Positions 22,260 to 30,435 of a DNA stretch of 36,017 nucleotides are shown here, one piece after another (the stretch's first letter is position 1; every line of letters begins with the position of its first letter). The notes under the pieces were generated by a model. The model had not been told where the DNA came from, made no database searches, and saw only the letters and a program-made list of their open reading frames with translations. Source of the DNA: an archaeon (GTDB taxonomy: Archaea > Nanobdellota > Nanobdellia > SCGC-AAA011-G17 > GW2011-AR17); NCBI GenBank assembly GCA_023245755.1, contig JAHFJQ010000001.1, positions 1-36,017 of the forward strand, written 5' to 3'. Made by a program: the position numbers and the translations under genes.

Positions 22260-25232
22260 CTATCCCTTCACTACACCAAGGGGTTTCAATTGCACAACAA
22301 TCTTGCCAATACCAGCTTCATCACTCACAGAAACAACTTCATCAACGTTCTTATATGCACCAGGAGCTTCTTCACTAATTCCTTTCCAAGATGCAGCTTT
22401 AATAAAAATATGTTCTTTTTCAAGATCTTTCTTTACCTGCTCACCTGTCCAAGTATTATTTGCAGTATGTCGTGACATCAGTCGTCCAGCACCATGTGCA
22501 GTACTCCCAAAACTTTCAGCCATAGCCCCTTCTGTTCCAACAAGAATATACGAAGAGGTCCCCATACTTCCAGGCAGTAAAATAGGCTGTCCTACTTTTT
22601 GATACTTCTTTGGAACTTCTGCTCGTCCAGGCCCAAATGCTCGTGTCGCACCTTTTCTATGGACATACACTTCACAGCTTTCACCATCAATAACATGGGT
22701 TTCTAATTTTGCAATATTGTGTGCTACATCATACAAAGTAGTCAATTCTACTTTCTCTCCAAATACTTCTTTGAATGCTGTTCGTACTTGATGCCCAATG
22801 ATATGTCGATTAGCCCATGCAAAATTCGCAGCAGCACACATAGCACCATAGTAATCCTTTGCTAACTGACTCTGTGCAGGGGCATAAATTAAATCCCTAT
22901 CAGGAAGCGTTTTCACAATATCTGGAAAAGTATCCTCCATCAATCGTAAATAATCTGAACAGACTTGATGGCCTAATCCTCGTGAACCACAATGAATCAT
23001 AAGAACAATTTGCCCTTCTTCAAGTCCAAAAGTTTTTGCTGCATCTTTATGAAAAACTTTTCGTACTTCCTGTACTTCAAGAAAATGATTTCCTGCACCA
23101 AGTGTTCCTAACTGCCCTATTCCTCGTTCTCGTGCTTTTCTACTGACTTTACTTGGATCAGCACCAGGCATTTTTCCACCTTCTTCACAAAACTCAAGAT
23201 CTTCTTTGCTCCCATACCCACGAGATACAGCCCAAGCTGCACCATCACGTAAAACATCATCTAATTCTTTGGTACCCACCTTCACTTGTGATCGTCTTCC
23301 TACTCCAGGAGGAACATGAGTAAAAATAGCATCTAAGAGCTGTTGTATTTTGGGCTCAACATCTTTTTTGGTAAGGTTTGTTCGCAAAACTCGTACACCA
23401 CAGTTAGAAACAACCATATTTTCTGCAATAAAATTATGATCCCTATCATTCATAGTTACATCATAGACCATTCCATCATAAGGAACTAAGTGTATAGACG
23501 AAATTTCTGACCATGCTAACCCTTCATCACCCCAAGCATATTTTTTACAATAATCCTCAAACTTTAAACAAGAAAGAGCAATACGAACATTTTCTTTGTC
23601 TTCATACAAGGATCGTTCTATAAACCTTTCATTAACGTATTCTCCTTTAAGAGTACTCATAATAACTTGAGGAGGGAACATATACTCTTTCATAGCTTTA
23701 GCTCTTTGACGTGCTTTTAAACGAATATGCAAAACCTGTTCTTTATATCGGGCATAGTGAGCAGTAAGCATAGCAAGGCGTTGTTTTTCTTTATGATACT
23801 CAAAACCAACAGTCTCCAAAAAACGAAGATGATTTTCAGGATTTGTCTGAATCAATATCCTCCAGCCTGTTGTTTCTCCATCAACACTATCATATGTATA
23901 ACCGTCTACAGGAACGGGTTCACAACTAGTAACCTGAAACGCAGCAAGAAGAGTTCGAATATCATTGAGAAATTCTAAAGCATTCTTTTCAAGACTTCTT
24001 AATTTATTCATACCAAGACTATATTCCATAAAATTATACCCATTATTACTTTTGGGAGAAGAAAGTTCAGCACCAAAAAAAGAAGCCAAAAATAATCTCT
24101 GTTGCCACAAAGGAGCATTCATAACCCAAGTAGGAACACGATACTCTTGTGTCGTTTTTTTCCCAACAGGACATCCTAAAGCAACTAAGAGAGCAAAGAA
24201 GCCTGTTGCTTTTTTTTGCAAACTATACTCAGTAACAGAGAATTCATTCACTCCATATCGTGTTTTTATCTTATGCTCTCTTTCTCTATGATAAACCCCA
24301 AATCCTGTAATGCCAATATTTTGTAAATCCTTTTGAATGGTAAGCAGATCTTCTTCTTTTCCATAACAACTAACGACCCCTTGAGAAGAGAAATAAATAG
24401 TTCCATCTCCAAAAAGAATACCTAAAAACTTTAAAAGAACAGGAAGTTGTGGAGAATTATAACGCAAAGGAAGAATATTTAATTCTTTAAGAGAATGAAG
24501 AATTTGTTTTCTGGCATTACCTATATCAGTAATCTGAAAGATATCAAGAACAGAGAGTATATCATCTTCACTAACAAGGATATCATCACTAGGCTCTTCA
24601 TATTCTACACCTTTAAACGAAGAAATCAGTAAAGTATCCTCTTTCGAAAGTTCTTCAGCTCTTTTCATTCCATTTTGTGTAAACAAAGGATGATCATCTG
24701 TAACTTGAATGGTATGACCAGTCTTTGTTCGAATTTCAAAAAGAACACCAGAGCCAGGTTTTTTCATAAATGCTAATAGTTTACTATCCTTAAGTTGCTT
24801 TGTTGTAAAATCAGAATGACGTAAATGAAGGGTATTCCATTTTTGCTCAAGATCTTTAATCTGTAACCATGTACCATATTGTAAAGAAACTTTACTATCA
24901 TCTTTAAGACAGTTAATATCAAATCCAATTCCCCCAGGACTAATACAACCCGTTTTCGCATCAATAGCTGCAACGCCCCCAATACTAAACCCATAGCCTT
25001 GGTGAGCATCCGGCATCATAACAGAATGTCCTTTAATTCCTGGAAGGGTTGCAACATGTACACCTTGACAAATACACGTATCCTCTAACATCTTTTGCAT
25101 GAGCTTTTCATCAGCAAAAATCTTCACAGGAACTTTCATATCTCCCTGCTTTTCAATAATATAAGAATAATGATTCAACTTCTTGGGTTGAATATGCATA
25201 ACTGTTCCATCTTTTTTTTTGCAGTCTACCAT
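22260..25232 (-). CDS. rtcB: RNA-splicing ligase RtcB with an in-frame intein
   Basis: RtcB joins 2',3'-cyclic phosphate (or 3'-phosphate) and 5'-OH RNA ends, and in archaea seals tRNA exons. N-extein signatures are MKVPVKIFADEKLM, MMPDAHQGYGFSIGGVAA and SPGGIGFDIN. The C-extein resumes at CGVRVLRTNL and includes GAGNHFLEVQEV, HCGSRGLGHQV and a C-terminal HGAGR. The catalytic cysteine of DINCGVR is the intein junction. I start at ATG 25230-25232, 2 nt after the archease stop, giving 990 residues; an upstream in-frame ATG at 25266-25268 would overlap archease by 34 bases. After removal of 503 intein residues the ligase is 487 residues, a normal size. Archease, its activator, lies directly upstream. 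Confidence 0.96.
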   Translation of the reverse strand: MVDCKKKDGTVMHIQPKKLNHYSYIIEKQGDMKVPVKIFADEKLMQKMLEDTCICQGVHVATLPGIKGHSVMMPDAHQGYGFSIGGVAAIDAKTGCISPGGIGFDINCLKDDSKVSLQYGTWLQIKDLEQKWNTLHLRHSDFTTKQLKDSKLLAFMKKPGSGVLFEIRTKTGHTIQVTDDHPLFTQNGMKRAEELSKEDTLLISSFKGVEYEEPSDDILVSEDDILSVLDIFQITDIGNARKQILHSLKELNILPLRYNSPQLPVLLKFLGILFGDGTIYFSSQGVVSCYGKEEDLLTIQKDLQNIGITGFGVYHREREHKIKTRYGVNEFSVTEYSLQKKATGFFALLVALGCPVGKKTTQEYRVPTWVMNAPLWQQRLFLASFFGAELSSPKSNNGYNFMEYSLGMNKLRSLEKNALEFLNDIRTLLAAFQVTSCEPVPVDGYTYDSVDGETTGWRILIQTNPENHLRFLETVGFEYHKEKQRLAMLTAHYARYKEQVLHIRLKARQRAKAMKEYMFPPQVIMSTLKGEYVNERFIERSLYEDKENVRIALSCLKFEDYCKKYAWGDEGLAWSEISSIHLVPYDGMVYDVTMNDRDHNFIAENMVVSNCGVRVLRTNLTKKDVEPKIQQLLDAIFTHVPPGVGRRSQVKVGTKELDDVLRDGAAWAVSRGYGSKEDLEFCEEGGKMPGADPSKVSRKARERGIGQLGTLGAGNHFLEVQEVRKVFHKDAAKTFGLEEGQIVLMIHCGSRGLGHQVCSDYLRLMEDTFPDIVKTLPDRDLIYAPAQSQLAKDYYGAMCAAANFAWANRHIIGHQVRTAFKEVFGEKVELTTLYDVAHNIAKLETHVIDGESCEVYVHRKGATRAFGPGRAEVPKKYQKVGQPILLPGSMGTSSYILVGTEGAMAESFGSTAHGAGRLMSRHTANNTWTGEQVKKDLEKEHIFIKAASWKGISEEAPGAYKNVDEVVSVSDEAGIGKIVVQLKPLGVVKG
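23403..24911 (-). mobile_element. Intein with LAGLIDADG-type endonuclease domain in RtcB
   Basis: 503 residues from Cys (codon 24909-24911, residue 108 of RtcB as annotated) to Asn (codon 23403-23405, residue 610), followed by Cys+1. Splicing motifs: block A CLKDDSKVSL, block B TGHTIQVTDDHPLF with the TxxH His, block F VYDVTMNDRDHNFIAE, block G MVVSN-C. The usual penultimate His is Ser. The DOD endonuclease region has LGILFGDGTI and the weaker second motif FLASFFGAE, where the final acidic residue of a canonical FLxGLFDADG is shifted; cutting activity may be weakened. The insertion site matches the known RtcB intein site in Pyrococcus. Confidence 0.93.
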
Positions 25233-25234
25233 TT

Positions 25235-25663
25235 TTATATATCTAACACCATTTGTATAGTCACGCACGTTTTTTCTTCTTTTATAAACATATCGTTATA
25301 GGTACTCGACTTAATTTGTGTAATAATTTCATACTGGTCACCACTATCTCCAAGAACGACAGCAAGAAGAGACAGACCCTTTGTTGTTTCAGTAATACGT
25401 AAAGATTCTACCTGAGCTAAAAGAAAACCTTCTGTATCAACAAAGAATAAAAGTTCTTGAATGAAATCATAGAGAAGTGTTTCTTTGGATTTTGCTTTGA
25501 CAGAGACCTTTTTCTTTTTCTTGGCTTTTACTTTTGTAATATCCGTCATCGTTGCAAAAGTAGCAAGGGCAGCATGAGAAAATGCCTCATCAAGTGTTTT
25601 CCCATAAGCAAGAAATTTCACATCAGCAGTATGAGGAAGAAAAGTGTATTTTTGCATAGACAT
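25235..25663 (-). CDS. Archease, RtcB activator
   Basis: A 142-residue cytoplasmic protein. It starts MSMQKYTFLPHTADVKFLAYG, the archease hallmark with the conserved HTAD metal-binding segment. It also has LLYDFIQELLFFVDTEGFL and a C-terminal IQMVLDI strand. Archease promotes RtcB guanylylation and multiple turnover, and can alter its NTP use. It lies directly upstream of rtcB in the same direction, 2 nt apart. A Lys-rich insertion (KVKAKKKKKVSVKAKSK) in the middle makes it slightly unusual. A TTTTTATACC element about 25 nt upstream fits a leaderless start. Confidence 0.94.
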   Translation of the reverse strand: MSMQKYTFLPHTADVKFLAYGKTLDEAFSHAALATFATMTDITKVKAKKKKKVSVKAKSKETLLYDFIQELLFFVDTEGFLLAQVESLRITETTKGLSLLAVVLGDSGDQYEIITQIKSSTYNDMFIKEEKTCVTIQMVLDI

Positions 25664-25718
25664 CTAAAAAGAAGGAAGGTATAAAAAGCTTTTTAAAGAA
25701 GTGAAAAGGCGAAAAAGT

Positions 25719-26624
25719 ATGACAAATCCCCTTTTATTCTATCTTTGGGAACATAGTGAAATACATCAGCTCTATACTCCTCATTTTGATGAACTTCTAC
25801 AAAGAGCAGATGCAATATACATGGAATTTCCATGCGATTACCCAGATATAGTCACAGAAATAGAAAGAGAAGTCAATAATTATAGAGCAACAGGAATATT
25901 TCCGAAAAGATTAAGAGATTCTGAACTCACAACAGAAACATACCTTGCTAGAAAATGGGTCAGTACACAAAAAAGGATCATTCTAGAAAGATATCCTGAA
26001 TGTACATTTGATCATAATGCAGAAGATAGAGAAAGTATGCAAGCACTAGTAACACAATCACTAGAAAGAGGAATGGAAAAAAAGAGGCAGTTCTACGGAA
26101 AAAGTACTGCCTATCAAAGAAGAAGAGAAGAAGCTGTTCTAGAACAAATTTTAGCAATTCCAGAAACAACAATTGTACTCTTTGGTGCAGGCCATAAAAA
26201 TCTAGCAAGAGAGGCACAAAGAAGAAGAGAAATAGAAATCATATACTCCTATCCCTTCGTGAGTCAATCATTTGGCATACAAGGAAGGGAATATTTCGAA
26301 AGAGAGGGCAGAGTAGATAGAGAACTATATTTAAGAGAATTTCTAGAAGATGTTTCAAATGCTGGACTAAGAAAAGGCTATGATCTTGTTGGAGAAGAAA
26401 AAGATATACTTGCACACGAGATTGCCGTACAAACTTCTATAGAAGATATTGAAAGTTATGCAAGAAGAATGAAATTAGGTATTGGATTTATAGATCCAGG
26501 AGACCTTTTTAAACAATTTGTAAAAGGAAAAGAAGAGATTGAAAGAAGGATTGAAACAGCAATGGAAAAGAGTTCAGCTATTCCAAGAATTGCAGGAATA
26601 GACGAAAGGTTTTTCAAATTTTAA
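25719..26624 (+). CDS. Hypothetical protein with weak TraB/GumN-like pattern
   Basis: About 301 residues; soluble and Arg/Glu-rich. The early segment EIHQLYTPHFDELLQRADAIYMEFP resembles the HxxxxxxLxxxADxVxxE opening of TraB/GumN/Tiki-type proteins. A later TTIVLFGAGHKNLAREAQR resembles their Gly-x-Gly/Ala-His motif. The first His-Glu-type hydrolase motif is otherwise not clear, so the assignment is weak. The C-terminal ~100 residues (LREFLEDVSNAGLRKGYDLVGEE and on) are unfamiliar. I use ATG 25719 rather than the in-frame GTG at 25701, because the TATA-like AAGCTTTTTAAAG (25687-25699) places the start closer to the ATG. Divergent from archease. Confidence 0.65.
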   Translation: MTNPLLFYLWEHSEIHQLYTPHFDELLQRADAIYMEFPCDYPDIVTEIEREVNNYRATGIFPKRLRDSELTTETYLARKWVSTQKRIILERYPECTFDHNAEDRESMQALVTQSLERGMEKKRQFYGKSTAYQRRREEAVLEQILAIPETTIVLFGAGHKNLAREAQRRREIEIIYSYPFVSQSFGIQGREYFEREGRVDRELYLREFLEDVSNAGLRKGYDLVGEEKDILAHEIAVQTSIEDIESYARRMKLGIGFIDPGDLFKQFVKGKEEIERRIETAMEKSSAIPRIAGIDERFFKF

Positions 26625-26634
26625 GTTCTAAGAG

Positions 26635-27582
26635 CTATTTCTTTCGAAAAAGAAAATAGACAAGTAGCCCAACAAAAATACCAAATAGAACCATACCAAC
26701 AATAGGAACAACAGAGTTTGTCAGTAAAGAGCGTTGCAAATCATATCCAGTCAAACTCAAATCACCAATAACAATAGTATTAAAGTAACTCGTTCCCTGA
26801 AACAACAAAAAGAGCAGTCCGATAAACACAAGAAGAATTCCAGAAACAATCTGCGTGGTATGTGTTTCATATTTCTTTCCAAAGATCGTAAAAGAAACAA
26901 GTTTGCCCTTTATCCAAGAAACCTCTGAAAGACGAAAACCATCTACAAAGAAAGAAAGCAAAAAAAAGGGCACAAAATTTCCCAGTGCGTAAAAGAACAT
27001 AAGTAAAGCAACTTTAAGATAACTTCCTAGCACGGTAGCAATAAGAAGCACACCACCAAGAATGGGGCCAGTACATGCAGTCCAGCCAAGAGCAAAAAGC
27101 ATCCCTAAAAGAAACACTCCAAAAAGACTTTTCGCCTTAAACACTTTTACAGGTAAAAAAGAAAACCCCTTCCCCAGAATTTGCATAATACCAAAAAGAA
27201 TCAGAAAGAGACCCGCAATAAAAATCAAAGAGCTATTCTTAGATTGAAAAAGAAGAATACTCTGCCCAATTGCAGAAGCAATAAGACCTAAAGAAATAAA
27301 CACCGTAGTAAAACCCAAAAAGAAAGTAAGAGTATGTAAAGTACTTCGTTTCTCTAAACCATAAGAAAAGTACATAGGGATGGTTGCAAGTGTACAGGGA
27401 GAAAGCAGTGCAAGTAATCCTCCTAAAAAGGCAACAAAATAACTAATTGCTTCCAAATAATATACAGCCTGTTCATTATTATATTCTAAAACCTTTTGAA
27501 GCCCAGGAGGTAATTCCAAAGCAGAAGCTACACAAGTAAAGAGAAGGATACAAATCAAAGAAAAAAACAGGATTTTTTTCAT
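26635..27582 (-). CDS. CcdA/DsbD-like transmembrane thiol-disulfide carrier
   Basis: A 315-residue protein: a short hydrophobic signal-like segment (1-20), then six or more membrane helices. Family motifs are LLSPCTLATIP with C63 and LGWTACTGPILGG with C170. These two membrane cysteines shuttle electrons across the membrane in CcdA/DsbD/SoxV proteins, from cytoplasmic thioredoxin to extracytoplasmic thiol proteins. It is longer than minimal CcdA because of the N-terminal extension and an extra helix after a hydrophilic loop (FGKKYETHTTQ). It lies 48 nt downstream of doxX on the same strand. Its natural partner would be the membrane-tethered triple thioredoxin-like protein transcribed away from it at 29241. 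Confidence 0.92.
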   Translation of the reverse strand: MKKILFFSLICILLFTCVASALELPPGLQKVLEYNNEQAVYYLEAISYFVAFLGGLLALLSPCTLATIPMYFSYGLEKRSTLHTLTFFLGFTTVFISLGLIASAIGQSILLFQSKNSSLIFIAGLFLILFGIMQILGKGFSFLPVKVFKAKSLFGVFLLGMLFALGWTACTGPILGGVLLIATVLGSYLKVALLMFFYALGNFVPFFLLSFFVDGFRLSEVSWIKGKLVSFTIFGKKYETHTTQIVSGILLVFIGLLFLLFQGTSYFNTIVIGDLSLTGYDLQRSLLTNSVVPIVGMVLFGIFVGLLVYFLFRKK

Positions 27583-27630
27583 AAAGGCAAAAAAGAAACC
27601 CAGTTAAAATAGTTTATGGAGAAAAAAGAT

Positions 27631-28095
27631 TTAGATATTTTCCTTAGCAGGAGGATCGCTTTTCTCATAAAGATAAAGAAAATTTGCAGCAGAAGTATGT
27701 CCCCACCAGCTCTTACGCAGTTTAATATCATACCCCCAAGCATCAGAGCCATGAAATGCAACAGCCATGGTAGCAAGTGCTAAACAAAAATCACGCACAG
27801 CAATATCATTATAGCCTAAACTAAATGCAATACCAAAAAGATGTAAAGAAAGCAAAAGTGCACTTAAGCGTGTAAACAACCCTAAGACTAAAAAGATACC
27901 AAAGACAGTTTCAAAAATTCCATTCAAATAAATAAAAGTTAAAGGCTCTACAGGAAGTGAACTTGTCCAAGAAGGAAGCCATGCTACCCATGCCCCAGCA
28001 TGAAATAATTGATTCAAACCAAACCAAAGAAAAAGAAAAGCAACAGAATAACGTAAGAAGATAGAAGAAAAATTTCGTAATCGTGTATAAGTCAT
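27631..28095 (-). CDS. DoxX-family membrane protein
   Basis: A 154-residue protein with four hydrophobic helices. The pattern LRYSVAFLFLWFGLNQLFHA, then a loop, GIFETVFGIFLVLGLFTRLSALLL and a C-terminal pair matches DoxX/DoxD-like quinone-linked proteins. Relatives include the thiosulfate:quinone oxidoreductase subunit DoxD and the mycobacterial thiol-redox complex protein DoxX, both tied to sulfur or thiol oxidation. It sits upstream of ccdA in one transcript. It has a leaderless TATA box (GGTTTAAATAATTC on the minus strand, 28113-28126) in a 110-nt gap shared with the divergent thiol gene cluster. Confidence 0.85.
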   Translation of the reverse strand: MTYTRLRNFSSIFLRYSVAFLFLWFGLNQLFHAGAWVAWLPSWTSSLPVEPLTFIYLNGIFETVFGIFLVLGLFTRLSALLLSLHLFGIAFSLGYNDIAVRDFCLALATMAVAFHGSDAWGYDIKLRKSWWGHTSAANFLYLYEKSDPPAKENI

Positions 28096-28159
28096 AAAAG
28101 AAATGAAGGAAAAGAATTATTTAAACCTACCGAAAAAACAACTATAGCAAAGAAACTAC

Positions 28160-28174
28160 ATTAAATATATAAAC
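28160..28174 (+). promoter_or_regulatory. TATA box for the Cys-tail / thioredoxin-like operon
   Basis: ATTAAATATATAAAC is centred about 39 nt before the ATG. A GGTGA ribosome site (28197-28201) precedes the ATG at 28206, giving a short-leadered message. This differs from the leaderless majority. Confidence 0.5.
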
Positions 28175-28205
28175 AGCAAATCCACAGATCAGCAAAGGTG
28201 AACCT

Positions 28206-28994
28206 ATGGAACACGAAAACGAAAGCGAAAAAAAAGTGTACAATCCTGAACACAAAACACATGAACATACGGAACATAAAGAACACCATGAGCAACATAC
28301 AAACCATGGTCCAAAAGAAAAACCTTCAAAGATTACAATTACAAATTGGGTTCTTCTCGTTTTATTCGCAGCGATTCTTCTTTTTAACCAATATCAAGTC
28401 ATGGGGCTAACATCTAGTGGAAGCTCAGGCTTCTCCTATGGTGGCGATGATCTTTCTGATGTAGATGTAACACAAATTCAATCAACTGCACAAGGAATCG
28501 CACTTCTTTTCCCAGTCAGTGAAATAAAAACGACAGAAGATGCAATTGCAATTATGATTCCAACTGGCACTCCAGAATATGGAGAAGCTATGGGAGTATC
28601 TTATGATGACCCAGTAACAGCTCTGAGTTTACTGGAAAATGGATATGCTTCATTAAAAGCACAAGCACAAGCTGATCCAGTAGTTTGGGATCGTTACCTT
28701 GCTCTTGCTGCAGCTCCAAGAGGAATTTCTTGTGAGTTCTGTTGTGGCGTTGGAGCACAGGGAATTAGTGCAGATGGTACTTCGCGATGTGGCTGTGCAC
28801 ACAACCCTGCAGTACAATCAGTAACATTATGGCTCATGTTAAATACAGATTATTCTGACGCAGAAATCCTACGAGAAGTCTACAGATGGAAATCTTTATG
28901 GTTCCCACAAGACATGGTAGGCCTTGCATTACAAATAGCAGGTGGCGATACAAGCGTTTTAGAAGATTTACCAGGAATGGTAGGGGGATGTTAA
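28206..28994 (+). CDS. Membrane-anchored Cys-cluster protein ending in LPGMVGGC
   Basis: 262 residues. The N-terminal 40 residues are His/Glu/Lys-rich, with nine His. A single helix (about 46-63) anchors the protein; the C-terminal part then faces outside if the basic N-terminus is cytoplasmic. The outer domain has CEFCCGVG (C176, C179, C180) and RCGCAHN (C195, C197, H199), reminiscent of PCYCGC-motif proteins. A helical LNTDYSDAEILREVYRW segment follows. The last residues are LPGMVGGC with a terminal Cys262. The same tail ends the next protein. The His-rich part and cysteine cluster suggest metal or sulfur handling (inference). First gene of a three-gene operon opposite doxX-ccdA. Confidence 0.8.
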   Translation: MEHENESEKKVYNPEHKTHEHTEHKEHHEQHTNHGPKEKPSKITITNWVLLVLFAAILLFNQYQVMGLTSSGSSGFSYGGDDLSDVDVTQIQSTAQGIALLFPVSEIKTTEDAIAIMIPTGTPEYGEAMGVSYDDPVTALSLLENGYASLKAQAQADPVVWDRYLALAAAPRGISCEFCCGVGAQGISADGTSRCGCAHNPAVQSVTLWLMLNTDYSDAEILREVYRWKSLWFPQDMVGLALQIAGGDTSVLEDLPGMVGGC

Positions 28995-28995
28995 A

Positions 28996-29217
28996 ATGAT
29001 GAATAAAAATTGGATTTTTGCTATAATACTAGCAATTTTAGTCGTTGTCTCTGTGATTCAAGCAGTGCAACTTAGTGGGATCAAAGATGACATAAGTAAT
29101 GGAGATATAAGCACATCAAGTGGATCTTCTTCTGCAAGTGTAGCAAGTTCAGAAAGCTCTACAAGTAGTAGTAGTTCTTCCTTAAGTGAACTTCCATCCA
29201 TGGTTGGTGGGTGTTAA
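28996..29217 (+). CDS. Tiny membrane-anchored Ser-rich protein ending in LPSMVGGC
   Basis: 73 residues: a short N-terminus, one hydrophobic helix (about 6-26), a hydrophilic segment, then a 30-residue Ser-rich linker, and finally LSELPSMVGGC. It is in effect a membrane anchor, a flexible arm and a terminal cysteine. It starts 1 nt after the stop of the previous gene, and a second in-frame ATG at 28999 is equally possible. The shared tail with the upstream protein uses different codons, so the match is not a recent duplication of DNA. No known family. A carrier arm presenting a thiol, or a site for lipid or covalent attachment, are the options I see. Confidence 0.75.
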   Translation: MMNKNWIFAIILAILVVVSVIQAVQLSGIKDDISNGDISTSSGSSSASVASSESSTSSSSSSLSELPSMVGGC

Positions 29218-29240
29218 TTTTTTCTTTTTTGGTGTAAAAA

Positions 29241-30323
29241 ATGAAAACGATAAAAGCAGAAAAAGTAACGTGGATTCTCTTGGGACTTATAGCCCTTGTT
29301 CTTATAATCAACCTCTATTTTACAACAGCAATGCAAGGAATAACAAAAGACCTTGCTTCGCAAACAGAAGAGCTCAATCGAGCTGCGCAAATACAAGTAA
29401 CAACCATTAGCGATGCAAGCTGTTCTGACTGTTTTGACATTTCTACTGTAGTGGATTCCATTACAAGTGCAAACGTTGAAGTGACTTCACAAACAGAACT
29501 AGACTATACAGAAGCAAGTGCACAAGAACTTATTGAAAAATATAATATTGAAAAGCTTCCGACAGTGATTGTTACCGGAGAAATTGCAAAAGAAGGCTCA
29601 CCGATTACAGGTTTAACAAGTGTCCAAGACGCTCTCATTTTTGAAAACCTAGAACCTGTATACTTAGAAGTAAGCTCTGGTGAATACAGAGGCAGAGTTC
29701 AAGCAACTTTAATTCAAAATAGTGAATGTGAAGACTGTTACGACCTAGGAAGCTTCGTTGACACACTCAAAGAACTCATATCAATATCTGATGTGAATAC
29801 CATCGAGTTAAGTGATGCCTCTGCAGAAGTGGAAACATACAACCTCTCAGAAGTACCAGCAGTGATTTTAAGTGGAGATCTAGCTCTCTACCCAGATACA
29901 GTACAAAAGCTAGAAGCACTGGGAGTATATGTAGGAGATGACCTTGTTCTTACTGCAAAGCTCAATCCTCCTTACTGGGATCTTGCAGATGATGAAGCAA
30001 AAGGCCTAGTAAGTATAGTTTATCTTACGGATGATTCTTGTGAAGACTGTTATAATGTAAATATTCACAAGACCGTACTAGAAAATTATGGCGTATTCCT
30101 TGCCCAGGAAAGTACAGTAGACATCTCTAGTAGTGAAGGACAGGACTTAGTAAACAAATACAGTATTACTCAAGTTCCAACAATCATCGCATCTTCAGAT
30201 ATGAAATACTATACAGACCTAGAAAAAGTCTGGGAAAAAGTAGGATCTGTAGAAGACGATGGAAGCTATGTCTTTAGAAATGTCAGTATTGTATCTGCAA
30301 ACTACACGGATCTGAGCGAATAA
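29241..30323 (+). CDS. Membrane-tethered protein with three thioredoxin-like CxxC domains
   Basis: 360 residues. The N-terminal helix (about 10-30) is followed by a coiled-coil-like stalk (31-50). Three thioredoxin-like units each have a CxDC pair after the first strand: C61/C64 in ASCSDCFD, C163/C166 in SECEDCYD and C267/C270 in DSCEDCYN. Each also has a cis-Pro segment: KLPTVIVTG (P107), EVPAVILSG (P206) and QVPTIIASS (P313). The motifs are acidic, unlike CGPC, so the redox potentials may be unusual. It is presumably outside the membrane, reduced by CcdA, and acts on the terminal-cysteine proteins encoded just upstream. It starts 23 nt after the previous stop. Confidence 0.82.
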   Translation: MKTIKAEKVTWILLGLIALVLIINLYFTTAMQGITKDLASQTEELNRAAQIQVTTISDASCSDCFDISTVVDSITSANVEVTSQTELDYTEASAQELIEKYNIEKLPTVIVTGEIAKEGSPITGLTSVQDALIFENLEPVYLEVSSGEYRGRVQATLIQNSECEDCYDLGSFVDTLKELISISDVNTIELSDASAEVETYNLSEVPAVILSGDLALYPDTVQKLEALGVYVGDDLVLTAKLNPPYWDLADDEAKGLVSIVYLTDDSCEDCYNVNIHKTVLENYGVFLAQESTVDISSSEGQDLVNKYSITQVPTIIASSDMKYYTDLEKVWEKVGSVEDDGSYVFRNVSIVSANYTDLSE

Positions 30324-30352
30324 ACCTTTTTATTTTTTTATTTTAAAATTTC
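30324..30352 (+). terminator. T-rich terminator after the thiol operon
   Basis: Directly after the stop there are T-runs (CTTTTTATTTTTTTATTTT), as expected for archaeal factor-independent termination. Confidence 0.5.
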
Positions 30353-30435
30353 TTTGAATACTCAGTCATAAGTAGTATTTTCTTAAGAAGTAAATAGACT
30401 ATAACAGAAAAAAGTGGCCTAACAAAGAAAAAGAA

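Noticed and set aside
22251..22602. Plus-strand frames of 74 and 115 residues following the orphan promoter
   Set aside because: They lie antisense to the conserved 3' part of rtcB and show no protein-like features of their own; a non-coding transcript remains possible.
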